Counted from the first letter of the stretch, positions 1 to 9,619 are shown. The stretch is 64,000 nucleotides of DNA from Lachnospiraceae bacterium (GCA_017962825.1 JAGCUO010000003.1:18941-82940), one strand, 5' to 3'. Program-made: numbers and translations. Notes: generated from the letters alone by a model not told the origin.

Positions 1-1
1 C

Positions 2-1822
2 GAGACCTCGGATACCTGGCTTGCGGATTATTATGCGGGGCTTATGAAGCTCTACCAGTCGGAGACGGGAAAGTCAGTAATATCCGATCTTTCTGTTACC
101 ATGGGAATGGTAAGGAAGGGAAGTCTCGATTCAAGAAAAGCATATTCGCTTCTTGATAACTATTATTCTTTCAGGCAGGAACTGGGAAATCTGTATTTTA
201 AGCCCGACGGAAAAGATCTGTACGGGTATCTTACGCAGCTCTTCTTCAGACTGAAAGAAGGCAGTCCCCAGATGTTCGAGCTCCGAAAGATCTTAACCCG
301 CATAGAAGAATCCTTCTATGATGAGGCAGGTCTTGATCAGGATATTTACAAAAACCGTATCGATGAATTTGCCGAGAAGGCAGATAATATTCCGGAAGAT
401 ACCGGCGAAGCATTTGACGAGGCAGCGGAAGAAACTTCCGTTCCTACAGAGGAGCTTGAGAATTCTCTCGATACGATCATTGATTTCCTTGAGGACGATT
501 CCGAGAAGATCACGGATTTTAAGACGCATGTCATAGACCTGAGGAATATCGACGATCCCGAATCCATAGATGATGATATTTCAACGCTCAGAAGGCAGAT
601 AGCTCAGGAATATTATCATGTCTACAAAGCGGCATTTTTCAAATCCCTTGAAAAGACACCGCCCCTTCCCGTTCTTATGCTCCTGTATTTCGGATATGTG
701 GATGAAAATCTTGCAGGCAGGAAGTATACGTCATATCTTGCTAAACTGGCTTCCGGCATTGCGGATCATTCTTTTGCAGGGATATATACTTTCTACGACT
801 GGCTGAAGGCTATCTACAACGGTAAAAAAGACCCGAGCCGTGACGAATTCGATACGGATTATACGGATACGGTTCACAAATTAAAAATACAGAACAAGAT
901 TGATGCGGCGGAGGAAAAGAAGAGGCTTGCGGACGGCGTAGCGAAGGCAGCTTTTGAGCTGGATAATTTCTTCAGGAATGCCAATAAGGTCACTTACGGA
1001 AGGATCACCACATTCTGCCCCGTATTTTTAGAGAAGACATGTGTCAAGGATCCCGAGAACTGTCTTGTGGATCTGGATAAGATATCGGAGGCCGTCAACC
1101 ACGTAAGAAGCATTGATTTTTCGGCATATTACCGTGAGACTCTCGATAAGGAAAATCATGAGATAATGGGCAGGGAAGCCATACATGTGGAATATCTTCC
1201 CGATTTCATACTTATGCCCAATATGGGAACAAGAGCCGTTATGTGGCAGGAGATCGAAGGCAAGGTCAGAAATTCACCTGCAAGAATGGCAATATCCATT
1301 TTCCATGTTGAGGATCTCTTAAATACCGTCATCAGACTTACCGGTGACTTCAGGTGGGAACTTTGTAAGAGGATCCAGGGTGCAAGATGGAATGATGTAA
1401 GCGATCATTCGCTCACCAGCGATTACTTCGATTATGTTCAGTTCTATCGCAAGAACAGAGATCTTTCACCCGAGATCAAGGAGAAGATCAAATCATCGCT
1501 TCAGAGAGCCAAGAACAGTTTCAAGGAAATGTTCATAAGGGATTACACTCTCTGGGTAATGTATGAAGGTAACGGTTCTCCCAGACTGAACAAAGTTGCA
1601 AGGCAGATTCTTTATACCTATTGTCCTTTTGATTCTGTACTTGCGGCAAAAAATAAAACAAATCCCATTTACACCGAGATCATAGAAAGAAGCGATGTGA
1701 AGAAGGCTCAAAGGCTTCACCGTCTCGAGACCTTGGAAAAGAAGATCGTTTCTTCAGGTCAGACGGTGCCTGCCACCCTTAAGGCCGAGATCTTATACGT
1801 AAAGGGAAAAGTAAGCATATAG
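2..1822 (+). CDS. Unrecognised protein, 5' end cut by window edge
   Basis: The reading frame is open from base 2 with no stop before the first in-frame ATG at 44, and the upstream codons read ETSDTWLADYYAGL, so the gene most likely begins outside the window. At least 606 residues are visible. The protein looks soluble: no membrane segment or signal peptide is seen in this part. It has an acidic stretch around residues 110-175 and charged, helical-looking sequence around residues 280-320, with scattered Cys (TTFCPVFLEKTCVKDPENC) but no recognisable metal motif. I do not recognise a family. It ends 11 bases before a small protein gene and heads a run of same-strand genes (small protein, MoxR, DUF58, transglutaminase), which suggests co-transcription. 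Function is unknown; any link to MoxR-type chaperone work is only inferred from position. Confidence 0.75.
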   Translation, partial: ETSDTWLADYYAGLMKLYQSETGKSVISDLSVTMGMVRKGSLDSRKAYSLLDNYYSFRQELGNLYFKPDGKDLYGYLTQLFFRLKEGSPQMFELRKILTRIEESFYDEAGLDQDIYKNRIDEFAEKADNIPEDTGEAFDEAAEETSVPTEELENSLDTIIDFLEDDSEKITDFKTHVIDLRNIDDPESIDDDISTLRRQIAQEYYHVYKAAFFKSLEKTPPLPVLMLLYFGYVDENLAGRKYTSYLAKLASGIADHSFAGIYTFYDWLKAIYNGKKDPSRDEFDTDYTDTVHKLKIQNKIDAAEEKKRLADGVAKAAFELDNFFRNANKVTYGRITTFCPVFLEKTCVKDPENCLVDLDKISEAVNHVRSIDFSAYYRETLDKENHEIMGREAIHVEYLPDFILMPNMGTRAVMWQEIEGKVRNSPARMAISIFHVEDLLNTVIRLTGDFRWELCKRIQGARWNDVSDHSLTSDYFDYVQFYRKNRDLSPEIKEKIKSSLQRAKNSFKEMFIRDYTLWVMYEGNGSPRLNKVARQILYTYCPFDSVLAAKNKTNPIYTEIIERSDVKKAQRLHRLETLEKKIVSSGQTVPATLKAEILYVKGKVSI

Positions 1823-1833
1823 CGGAGATTAAT

Positions 1834-2073
1834 ATGGCCATGAATCCGATAGCAATGATGCAGGCTGCCGGGAGAATAAAAATCTTCAAAGAGCAGCATC
1901 CGAAAGCACTGGCGTTTATAAAATCCATATCCGAAGGTGATCTGAGGGAAGGTACGGTCATAGAAGTTAAAGTGACTACACCCGAAGGCAAGGAATCTGT
2001 ATCAAATATCAAACTCACCAAGGATGACATCGAAACATTCAACCTTTTCAAAAACGGACAGATAGGAAACTGA
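1834..2073 (+). CDS. Small conserved-looking hypothetical protein (79 aa)
   Basis: A 79-residue soluble protein, MAMNPIAMMQAAGRIKIF at its start, with a basic amphipathic first third and a beta-rich C-terminal half (TVIEVKVTTPEGK, SNIKLTKDD). It sits 11 bases after the preceding gene and 3 bases before the MoxR start, so it is almost surely translated from the same mRNA. GGAGATT lies just upstream of the ATG as a ribosome site. No family is recognised. The tight spacing and codon use like its neighbours argue for a real gene rather than a chance ORF. It may be a partner of the MoxR ATPase or of the preceding unknown protein, but that is inference from position only. Confidence 0.7.
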   Translation: MAMNPIAMMQAAGRIKIFKEQHPKALAFIKSISEGDLREGTVIEVKVTTPEGKESVSNIKLTKDDIETFNLFKNGQIGN

Positions 2074-2076
2074 TCA

Positions 2077-3000
2077 ATGAGAACAGATGATGCAATTAAC
2101 GAGATCGAAAAAGTTGTTCGCGGAAAAAGAGGCGTAATTACCATGGCTCTTGCAACACTTCTTGCAGGAGGCCATGTTCTTTTGGAGGATATTCCCGGAG
2201 TGGGTAAGACCACTCTTGCCGTTGCTTTATCCAAGGCACTGGGCCTTGAATTTGCGAGAGTACAGTTTACTCCGGACGTTGTACCCGGTGATCTGCTCGG
2301 TTTTACCTATTACGATCAGAAGACCGGAGAATTTATTTTCCGTGAGGGAAGTATCCATACCAATCTGTTCCTTGCGGATGAGATAAACAGAACTTCCCCC
2401 AAGACCCAGTCAGCGCTTCTTGAGGTAATGGAGGAGAGACAGGCAACCGTTGAGGGTCAGACAAGAGATCTTCCCGATCCCTTTTTTGTAATAGCAACAG
2501 AGAACCCTTTCGGTTCAAGCGGAACCCAGAAGCTTCCCGAATCACAGCTCGACAGATTCATGACATGTATGAAAGTCGGATACCCCGATCACGGAAGTGA
2601 AGTCGAAGTTCTGATGAACGATTCACATTCAAAACTTGATTCGGTTAATCCTATTTTTTCCGCAGGGGAAATAGTTGAGATCCGGAAGCAGATCGAGAAT
2701 ATTCATGTCGATCAGTCTCTTTATGATTATGTTGTTGCGCTTTCCGAAGCAACAAGAACAGATGAGAGACTTTCATTGGGACTTTCACCCAGAGGAAGTA
2801 TAGCTCTTTATAAAGTCGCAAGAGCACTGGCTTACATGATAGGAAGAGATTATCTCACTCCCCAGGACATCCATACCGCATGGATGTATGTTGCTGCGCA
2901 CAGAGTCAGAGTATCTCCCAGAGGAAGAGCAATGGGACTTACCGCAGAAGATATTCTTACGGAAATCATTAGATCGGTTCCCATCCCAAAGATCGGTTAA
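2077..3000 (+). CDS. MoxR-family AAA+ ATPase
   Basis: A 307-residue MoxR-type AAA+ ATPase. Walker A is GVGKTT at about residues 41-46, Walker B is LFLADE at about 97-102, followed by the family's INRTSPKTQSALLEVMEE helix; sensor and lid regions follow (ATENPFGSSGTQKLPESQLD, LSPRGSIALYK). Length is normal for the family. MoxR ATPases act as chaperones that load or remodel partner proteins, often with a DUF58 (VWA-like) protein and a transglutaminase-core membrane protein encoded beside them; exactly that trio follows here (DUF58 at 3003, transglutaminase at 3980). The substrate is not known. Gaps of 2-3 bases to both neighbours indicate one operon. Confidence 0.93.
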   Translation: MRTDDAINEIEKVVRGKRGVITMALATLLAGGHVLLEDIPGVGKTTLAVALSKALGLEFARVQFTPDVVPGDLLGFTYYDQKTGEFIFREGSIHTNLFLADEINRTSPKTQSALLEVMEERQATVEGQTRDLPDPFFVIATENPFGSSGTQKLPESQLDRFMTCMKVGYPDHGSEVEVLMNDSHSKLDSVNPIFSAGEIVEIRKQIENIHVDQSLYDYVVALSEATRTDERLSLGLSPRGSIALYKVARALAYMIGRDYLTPQDIHTAWMYVAAHRVRVSPRGRAMGLTAEDILTEIIRSVPIPKIG

Positions 3001-3002
3001 AT

Positions 3003-4007
3003 ATGGAACATATCAAAAATGCTCTGTATATTATTTCATATCTGATGATGGTGGCGGTTGTTCTGCTTGTGACGGTATTCTACAGACAACCGCTTGCTTC
3101 TGTGCTTTTGGTATTTCTGATCATTCTTCCTTTTATATCGCTTGCATCCGGAGCGTACGGATACAAGCATATCTCCATCACGGCAACTGCACCCACGGAA
3201 TCCATAACTGCAGGCGATGAATTCAGGATCAGATTTCATATCAGGAACACTTCACCTGTTCCGCTTCTTCGCTGTACTCTTCCGTATTCTTTTTACAATC
3301 TTTACAGACAGGATGATGAAAAGTTTTCCATAACACTGGCGGGAGAAAGCTTTGCATCCGAGATGATCTCCATGAGTTTTAAAACATCCATGCCCGGAAT
3401 GTTTACTTTTGATGCGGAAAAAATTCTGATAAGCGACCCTTTGCATTTCCATACTTTTACCGGCAAGGTAAATATTCATATAACCATTCCGGTCATGCCA
3501 AAGGTTGTGCCTCTTCCCGATAAAGATCTTCCTAAGTTCGAGGGTGAACCCTTTGACGATATCATTTCCGAACAGGGTGAACTTACCAGGGATATACGAC
3601 AGCTCAGGGAATACAGGGCAGGAGACAGGCTCCGCGATATTCATTGGAAAGCATCTGCATCCGCAGGTGAACTGATGGTAAAAGAATACGAAAGAAGCGT
3701 GGATCTTATGTACCTTCTTCTTCCCGAGATCATTAAAGACCGTGAAGAGGGTGCTCTTGTATATTATTATTCTCTCGGTAAGAAAATGCTCTCATCGAAT
3801 ATGGGATTCAGAGTTGCAATCTACGATCCCGATACAAAGGTATTCTCGTATATGAACGTAAGCGACAGCAGAAGCCTTGATGAAAGCTTGTATGAGATAA
3901 TGAGAAAGAAGGCGTCCAAAGAGGATGTCTTTGCGATGTATATGAACCAGAACCCAGCCAGCTACGGCGTGATAAGGATATGTCAGGACAGAATAATCCT
4001 AGATTAA
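3003..4007 (+). CDS. DUF58 domain membrane protein
   Basis: A 334-residue protein with two adjacent hydrophobic segments near the N-terminus (about residues 8-25 and 28-48), then a beta-rich region and the DUF58 core with its hallmark motif REYRAGDRLRDIHWKASA at about residues 200-217. DUF58 proteins are predicted VWA-like partners of MoxR ATPases and are usually anchored by N-terminal helices. The gene begins 2 bases after the MoxR stop. Its 3' end overlaps the next ORF by 28 bases. The role is inferred from gene context: a MoxR-DUF58-transglutaminase membrane system of unknown substrate. Confidence 0.9.
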   Translation: MEHIKNALYIISYLMMVAVVLLVTVFYRQPLASVLLVFLIILPFISLASGAYGYKHISITATAPTESITAGDEFRIRFHIRNTSPVPLLRCTLPYSFYNLYRQDDEKFSITLAGESFASEMISMSFKTSMPGMFTFDAEKILISDPLHFHTFTGKVNIHITIPVMPKVVPLPDKDLPKFEGEPFDDIISEQGELTRDIRQLREYRAGDRLRDIHWKASASAGELMVKEYERSVDLMYLLLPEIIKDREEGALVYYYSLGKKMLSSNMGFRVAIYDPDTKVFSYMNVSDSRSLDESLYEIMRKKASKEDVFAMYMNQNPASYGVIRICQDRIILD

Positions 4008-6394
4008 AAATTAAAAAAAGATTATTGTCTCTCAGAACAGATCCTCATCCGGGTATTATGGGCAGGATCGAACTGAAAAAGAGAGATAGTGAACTTGAGC
4101 GGAGAGGTGTATGTAAAGAGGATATTACACTGGAGAAAATGCCGCCCAAGATCATTTCCGTGCTCTTAAGGGGGTTTATGATATTTCTGGCCGCATACGG
4201 AACCGTATGGGGACTTGTTTCCGCATTCGGTCTTACCTACGGACAGGGCAAGGTGTTTGCCGGAATCCTCCTTCTGTCCATGTTTTCGGCGGTAATATAT
4301 TATAACCGTTTTACTTTCTACGCAGGTTATGTGGTAACGTTCATATCGTTCTTTGTCTTTTCCGTTATGATGTATTCGTATATCAACTCCGGATTCCAGG
4401 CATTCATAAACGAAATGAACTCGGCGTATGTAGATTATTTCTCACTTCCCGCGTTAAGGGTTTCGGAAGAGATCATAGCGGACAGAAATCTTTCCGTTCC
4501 AATCATGTGTATCTTCCTGGGATGGGTTTATTGCATCATGCTCAATGTAACCATCTCGAGCTACATGAATCCTGTCCTGACCTTCGTAATTACATTCCTT
4601 CCTCTTCAGACTGCATTTTATATTGACAGATATCCGTCCTTCCTGTGCATGACCATGCTCATCATGTGCTATGCTTCGGTACTCGTATTGTCCAGGGCGG
4701 GTTATTATGCGCTTCCATACAGATACAAAAAGTATGAATCTTTCTCGAGACGAAGAACGAGGAAGGGCTCCGAGGATTCCTATATATTGTCGGCAAAAGG
4801 AATGCTGTCTGTTTTCGGGGTATCCCTGATTCTGTCTCTGATATTTTTTGTGGTATCCGGAGCGGCTTTCGGAGATGAATATTCCACAAAGTATGTATCC
4901 AATAAATTGAAAAATAAAACGGATGATTATGTTGAAGCTCTTGTTATGAACGGCATAACATCACTCTTTAACCGCTATACCGCAACCGGAGGCCTTGCAA
5001 GGGGGAGGCTTGGTGGAATAGGCTCCGTTGCTCCGGATTATGAGACCGATCTGATAGTCACATATGTTCCCGAGTCTACTGATACCATTTATCTGAGGGC
5101 ATTTGTCGGAAACATTTATCAGAGGGACAGATTCATAGAAGATACAAATGTCGACTATCCCGCAACCGAAGAACCCTTCCATTATGAGGAAGGCGATGAA
5201 TTCAGGACCATGACGGTTGAAAATGTCGATGCGGATCCGGACTATTTCTATGCTCCTTATCACTCTGCATCCATAACCGGAGATCCGGCGGATACCGCAA
5301 CCATAAAATATATCCCCGATCCTGTATTGGCATCATATCCTACGGATGATGCAGCACTCAGTGAATATACGAAATTCGTATTTGCGAATTATCTTTACGT
5401 TCCTGAGGATCTTGTCCCCGTGCTTGATGAAGTGGTTAAGAAAGCCGGAATGGTAGTAAGCGAAAGAGGAAGTGAGGGAATGCTTCTTTCGTGTTACAAT
5501 CTTCAGAGTTATTTTGCAGAGAATTACAAATACTCCCTTCAGCCGGGAAGGACACCTCTCGGTGCAGATGTTGTTGAATACTTTCTGACGGATCAGGACA
5601 GGGGTTATTGCATGCATTATGCGTCTGCATCAACGCTGCTTTTGAGATACGTGGGAATCCCCGCCAGATACTGTGAAGGATATGCTCTTCAGGCATCGGA
5701 TCTTGCACAGGGTGTTATCGTATCCGAAGAGGATGATGTGACCACAGTAAAAGTAGAAATTACCGATGCAGCAGCACATGCATGGGTTGAAATCTTTATA
5801 CCTAATTACGGTTGGATCCCTTATGAGATGACACCGCCTTCATTCGGTGATGATGAAGCTGTGAACGCGGGCGGAGGACTGATGGGAATCCTTTCCGGTC
5901 TGTTTACGGCAGCACAGAGAGATGATGCTCAGGGCTCAGGCGGTGAAGGCGGAGCGGCCGATCAGGCATTCGGAACCTTCGAAAAGATTGCAAAGAGTCT
6001 TGAATTCCTGGTAAAACCCGTCGGCTATTCACTTGCCGTTGTCATCTTAATACTTATCGCAATACCGCTCATCAGACGTATCATAGTCATATTCAGGGTA
6101 TTGTCATACAGGAGAAAAGGAAAGTACAGTGAAGCTGTACTTGTGAAATACAGATCATATACCTCAAATCTTATTAAGAAGAAACTCATCTCTTCTTCCA
6201 ATGCCGACAGTGTCAGTGTAGGCGAGGAACTTAGCGGAAACTATGAATCCGAAGAGATTAAGAGTAAAATAAAAGAGGTAGCGTTGATCGTCAGGGAAGC
6301 TGCTTTTTCGGCTCATGAGATCACGGCCGGGGAATATGATAAAGCGGTCTCCATGATGAAGGATATAAAGAGGGCTAAACGTAAGCCTTCCTGA
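3980..6394 (+). CDS. Membrane-anchored transglutaminase-like protein
   Basis: An 804-residue protein: several N-terminal membrane helices (roughly residues 50-265), a large presumably extracytoplasmic part, and a single C-terminal helix (about 675-700) followed by a cytoplasmic tail of about 100 residues. The transglutaminase core is plain: catalytic Cys near residue 544 in DRGYCMHYASASTLLLRYVG with IPARYCEGYA after it, and catalytic His near 600 in AAHAWVEIFIPNYGW. Transglutaminase-core membrane proteins are regular companions of MoxR and DUF58 proteins; they may crosslink or cleave surface proteins. The chosen ATG at 3980 lies inside the DUF58 gene. A later start (ATG 4058) would lose only non-membrane residues and cannot be excluded. 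Confidence 0.9.
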   Translation: MSGQNNPRLKIKKRLLSLRTDPHPGIMGRIELKKRDSELERRGVCKEDITLEKMPPKIISVLLRGFMIFLAAYGTVWGLVSAFGLTYGQGKVFAGILLLSMFSAVIYYNRFTFYAGYVVTFISFFVFSVMMYSYINSGFQAFINEMNSAYVDYFSLPALRVSEEIIADRNLSVPIMCIFLGWVYCIMLNVTISSYMNPVLTFVITFLPLQTAFYIDRYPSFLCMTMLIMCYASVLVLSRAGYYALPYRYKKYESFSRRRTRKGSEDSYILSAKGMLSVFGVSLILSLIFFVVSGAAFGDEYSTKYVSNKLKNKTDDYVEALVMNGITSLFNRYTATGGLARGRLGGIGSVAPDYETDLIVTYVPESTDTIYLRAFVGNIYQRDRFIEDTNVDYPATEEPFHYEEGDEFRTMTVENVDADPDYFYAPYHSASITGDPADTATIKYIPDPVLASYPTDDAALSEYTKFVFANYLYVPEDLVPVLDEVVKKAGMVVSERGSEGMLLSCYNLQSYFAENYKYSLQPGRTPLGADVVEYFLTDQDRGYCMHYASASTLLLRYVGIPARYCEGYALQASDLAQGVIVSEEDDVTTVKVEITDAAAHAWVEIFIPNYGWIPYEMTPPSFGDDEAVNAGGGLMGILSGLFTAAQRDDAQGSGGEGGAADQAFGTFEKIAKSLEFLVKPVGYSLAVVILILIAIPLIRRIIVIFRVLSYRRKGKYSEAVLVKYRSYTSNLIKKKLISSSNADSVSVGEELSGNYESEEIKSKIKEVALIVREAAFSAHEITAGEYDKAVSMMKDIKRAKRKPS

Positions 6395-6420
6395 GTATTG
6401 GGATTATTTTATTTATGTTC

Positions 6421-6464
6421 TTGAAAATGTCTTGGAAACTGATAAAATATAATTAGTTTCCAAG
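6421..6464 (+). promoter_or_regulatory. Promoter and overlapping operator palindrome of the glycerol operon
   Basis: TTGAAA at 6421-6426 and TAAAAT at 6443-6448 are spaced 16 bases, a plausible sigma-A promoter; TATAAT at 6448-6453 is an alternative -10. The -10 region lies between the arms of a perfect 10-bp inverted repeat, CTTGGAAACT (6431-6440) and AGTTTCCAAG (6455-6464). Such placement fits a repressor operator controlling the downstream glycerol genes. The regulator is not encoded nearby. Confidence 0.6.
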
Positions 6465-6506
6465 ATATTTCTATATTGTTTTCTTTTATCCGGATCGGAG
6501 GTACAC

Positions 6507-7955
6507 ATGAAGGACGTCACGATTATCGGAGCCGGTGTAACGGGCAGTGCAATAGCCAGGGAATTATCGAGGCTTGACCTTGATATTCTCGTGCTGGAAA
6601 AAGAATCCGATGTTTGCGAGGGGACATCCAAGGCAAACAGCGGTATAGTTCATTCCGGTTATGATGCCAAGCCCGGAACTCTCAAGGCAAAATTCAATGT
6701 TGAGGGAAATAAGTTAATACATGAGCTTTCTAAGACTCTTGATTTTCCTTTTAAGGAAAACGGGTCTTTGGTTCTTGCGCTTGAAGAAGAAGGAAGGGCA
6801 GGCATTGAAGCTTTATTGGAAAGAGGTAAGGCTAACGGTGTGCCCGGTCTTCGTATTCTTGAAAAAGAAGAGCTTCTTAAAATGGAGCCCGGTGTATCAA
6901 AGAATGCCGTATGCGCTCTGTATGCACCTTCGGGCGGAATCGTATGTCCTTTCAACATGACCATAGCATTTGCGGAAAACGCAGTTGACAATGGTGTCAT
7001 ATTTGAATTCGATACCGCTGTTAAAAATATTATCGGGAAAACCTCGGAAGACGGTGAGGTGTATTACAGCATTGAGACGACAACGGGAATCGTGGAAAGC
7101 AAAGTTGTGATCAATGCAGCCGGCGTATACAGTGACGTATTCCACAATATGGTTTCGGAAGACAAGATACACATCACTCCCAGAAAGGGTGAATACCTGC
7201 TGATGGATAAGGCTGCCGGTGATCTGGTTAAATCCACTCTTTTCCAGCTTCCTTCAAAACTGGGTAAAGGGGTACTCGTTACTCCTACCGTACACGGTAA
7301 TCTGATGGTGGGTCCCACGGCAGAATCCATAGAAGATCCGGAAGATACGTCCACCTCTGCGGAGGGACTTGGGCTTTTGTTTGAAAGAGGCGCCTTGTCC
7401 GTTGAATCTCTTCCAAGACTTACCATTACTTCTTTTGCCGGACTCAGGGCTCATGAAGACGGCGGAGATTTCATCATAGGTGAAGTAAAGGATTCACCGG
7501 GATTTATCGATGCGGCAGGAATTGAATCTCCCGGACTTACCGCAGCACCTGCGATAGGAGTTTGCGTTGCAGGTTTGGTAAAGAATATTCTGAAAGCCTC
7601 GGACAAGAAGGATTTCATAAGTACCAGAAAAGGAATTCCTTCCATGGCTCTTGCCACTCCCGAAGAAAGAGCAGCGCTTATAGCTTCAGATCCTTCATAT
7701 GCGCATGTCATTTGCAGATGCGAACTTGTTACCGAGGGTGAGATCAAAAATGCCATAAACAGAACACTCGGAGCAAGAACGGTTGACGGTATCAAGAGAA
7801 GGACACGCGCGGGAATGGGCAGATGTCAGACGGGCTTTTGTCTTGCAAGGACTATACCTCTTCTGGCGGAAGCACTCGGAGTTGATGAAGAAGAGATAAC
7901 CAAGAGCGGAAAAGGTTCTTATTACATCGAGGGTAAGATCAAGGACAGTCTGTAA
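6507..7955 (+). CDS. glpA: GlpA-like FAD-dependent glycerol-3-phosphate dehydrogenase
   Basis: A 482-residue FAD oxidoreductase. The FAD dinucleotide motif is IIGAGVTGSAIAREL near residues 5-19, the DAO-fold substrate domain follows, and the C-terminus carries a BFD-like [2Fe-2S] module with ligands CRC near residue 400 and CQTGFC near 440. This layout matches anaerobic GlpA-type dehydrogenases, which oxidise glycerol 3-phosphate to dihydroxyacetone phosphate and pass electrons to partner subunits. The next two genes encode a GlpB-like flavoprotein and a DUF1667 protein, and glycerol kinase follows, which fixes the pathway. A GGAGG ribosome site precedes ATG 6507. Some members of this family act on other hydroxyacids, but glpK in the operon makes glycerol 3-phosphate by far the likeliest substrate. 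Confidence 0.88.
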   Translation: MKDVTIIGAGVTGSAIARELSRLDLDILVLEKESDVCEGTSKANSGIVHSGYDAKPGTLKAKFNVEGNKLIHELSKTLDFPFKENGSLVLALEEEGRAGIEALLERGKANGVPGLRILEKEELLKMEPGVSKNAVCALYAPSGGIVCPFNMTIAFAENAVDNGVIFEFDTAVKNIIGKTSEDGEVYYSIETTTGIVESKVVINAAGVYSDVFHNMVSEDKIHITPRKGEYLLMDKAAGDLVKSTLFQLPSKLGKGVLVTPTVHGNLMVGPTAESIEDPEDTSTSAEGLGLLFERGALSVESLPRLTITSFAGLRAHEDGGDFIIGEVKDSPGFIDAAGIESPGLTAAPAIGVCVAGLVKNILKASDKKDFISTRKGIPSMALATPEERAALIASDPSYAHVICRCELVTEGEIKNAINRTLGARTVDGIKRRTRAGMGRCQTGFCLARTIPLLAEALGVDEEEITKSGKGSYYIEGKIKDSL

Positions 7956-7964
7956 GGAGCGGAT

Positions 7965-9257
7965 ATGGCTGATAAGAAAGCAGATCTCATAATAATAGGT
8001 GGCGGACCTGCAGGCCTTGCGGCTGCAGCTTCCGCGAGAAAAGAAGGACTGCAGGATATACTCATACTTGAAAGGGATACAAGACTCGGCGGTATTCTGA
8101 ATCAGTGCATTCACAACGGTTTCGGCCTTCATACATTCAAAGAGGAACTGACCGGGCCTGAGTATGCCGCGCGTTTTATCAAGCAGATCGAGGATGAAAA
8201 GATCCCTTATATGCTCGATACTATGGTGGTGGATATATCCTCATCCGAAGACGGTATCAAAACGGTTACCGCAATGAATCCTGATGAAGGACTGTTTACG
8301 ATAGATGCCCGTGCTGTCATCCTTGCCATGGGATGCAGGGAAAGACCCAGGGGAGCGCTTAATATTCCGGGATTCAGACCTTCGGGAATATATTCCGCAG
8401 GTACCGCACAGTACTATGTAAATATCGAAGGACGCATGCCCGGTAAGAGAGTTGTTATTCTCGGATCGGGTGATATCGGTCTGATCATGGCAAGACGTAT
8501 GACCTATGAGGGAGCCAAGGTTTTATGTGTTGCGGAACTTCAGCCTTATTCGGGCGGACTTAAGAGAAATATCGTTCAGTGTCTGGATGATTTTGATATA
8601 CCTCTCCTTCTCAGTCACACCGTTGTGGATATAAAGGGAAAAAAGAGAGTTGAGGGCGTTACCATCGCAGAGGTGGACGAAAACAGAAAGCCCATTCCGG
8701 GAACCGAAGTTTACTACGAATGCGATACGCTTCTTCTTTCCTGCGGGCTTATTCCCGAAAATGAACTGTCTGGTAAACTTGGTGTAAGGATGAACCCTGT
8801 GACGAACGGTGCATTTGTAAACGAAAGTCTTGAGACATCCGTACCGGGAGTATTTGCCTGCGGAAATGTTCTCCATGTTCACGATCTTGTTGATTACGTT
8901 TCGGGAGAGGCTTCACTTGCGGGAAAGAATGCGGCCGACTACATACGCGGTGAGCAGTTATCAGACGGAGAAGTAATAAATATAAAAACCGAAAACGGCG
9001 TAAGATACAGTGTTCCTTCCGTTGTAAGAAGCGGACATATGCCGGATACACTTACCGTGCGATTCAGAGTCGGTAATGAATACCGTGACACCAATCTGGC
9101 CGTATATCTGGATGATGAAAAGCTTATGAAACTTCCCAAGAGGGTAATGGCACCCGGCGAGATGGAACAGATCATACTTGTGAAGAGTAAAGTCATGGAT
9201 ATACTGAGCAGATCTGACAGATCCGAGCATGAAGTTGTGATAAGAGTGGAGGACTGA
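7965..9257 (+). CDS. FAD/NAD(P)-dependent oxidoreductase, GlpA partner
   Basis: A 430-residue pyridine nucleotide-disulfide-type flavoprotein with two dinucleotide motifs: FAD-binding IIGGGPAGLAAAASARKEG near the N-terminus and NAD(P)-binding VVILGSGDIGLIMARRM around residues 163-180. LETSVPGVFACGNVLHVHD is the second FAD contact. It starts 9 bases after glpA. In Firmicutes this three-gene set (GlpA-like, this flavoprotein, DUF1667 protein) followed by glpK is a recurring arrangement, so it probably carries electrons from glycerol 3-phosphate oxidation to NAD or another carrier in place of the enteric GlpB/GlpC subunits. The acceptor is inferred, not visible. Confidence 0.85.
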   Translation: MADKKADLIIIGGGPAGLAAAASARKEGLQDILILERDTRLGGILNQCIHNGFGLHTFKEELTGPEYAARFIKQIEDEKIPYMLDTMVVDISSSEDGIKTVTAMNPDEGLFTIDARAVILAMGCRERPRGALNIPGFRPSGIYSAGTAQYYVNIEGRMPGKRVVILGSGDIGLIMARRMTYEGAKVLCVAELQPYSGGLKRNIVQCLDDFDIPLLLSHTVVDIKGKKRVEGVTIAEVDENRKPIPGTEVYYECDTLLLSCGLIPENELSGKLGVRMNPVTNGAFVNESLETSVPGVFACGNVLHVHDLVDYVSGEASLAGKNAADYIRGEQLSDGEVINIKTENGVRYSVPSVVRSGHMPDTLTVRFRVGNEYRDTNLAVYLDDEKLMKLPKRVMAPGEMEQIILVKSKVMDILSRSDRSEHEVVIRVED

Positions 9258-9259
9258 TC

Positions 9260-9619
9260 ATGGAAACACGAGAGCTTACATGTATAAGATGTCCCATAGG
9301 CTGTCATATTACCGTAGAACTTGAAAACGGTGAAGTAAGGTCAGTGTCCGGTAATTCTTGCCCCCGCGGTGAGGAATATGCATCCAATGAAGTTACTCAT
9401 CCCATGCGCACGGTTACCAGTCTTGTACGCCTGAAAAACGGAAAACGTCCCGTGGTGTCGGTTAAGACCAAGTCGGATGTGCCCAAAGAAAAAATGATGG
9501 ATGTTGTAAAGGCGCTTAAAGAGATCGAACTGACCGCACCCGTAAAGATAGGGGATATAGCAGCAGAGAATGTGGCGGATACCGGAGTAGATGTTATCGT
9601 CACTTCAAACGACGATTGA
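9260..9619 (+). CDS. DUF1667 Cys-rich protein of the glycerol operon
   Basis: A 119-residue protein of the DUF1667 family. Four conserved cysteines, CIRCPIGC near residues 8-15 and SCPRG near 33-37, could hold an Fe-S cluster or zinc; [15 protein letters not shown] is the other family signature. It starts 2 bases after the flavoprotein and ends just before the glycerol kinase start, so it belongs to the same operon. The family nearly always travels with GlpA-like and NAD-linked flavoprotein genes; an electron-transfer role is inferred from this and from the Cys pattern. Confidence 0.88.
   Translation: METRELTCIRCPIGCHITVELENGEVRSVSGNSCPRGEEYASNEVTHPMRTVTSLVRLKNGKRPVVSVKTKSDVPKEKMMDVVKALKEIELTAPVKIGDIAAENVADTGVDVIVTSNDD

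Noticed and set aside
1779-2234. 151-codon minus-strand ORF across the small protein gene
   Set aside because: Antisense to three real genes, low-complexity Ser/Leu-rich product, no ribosome site.
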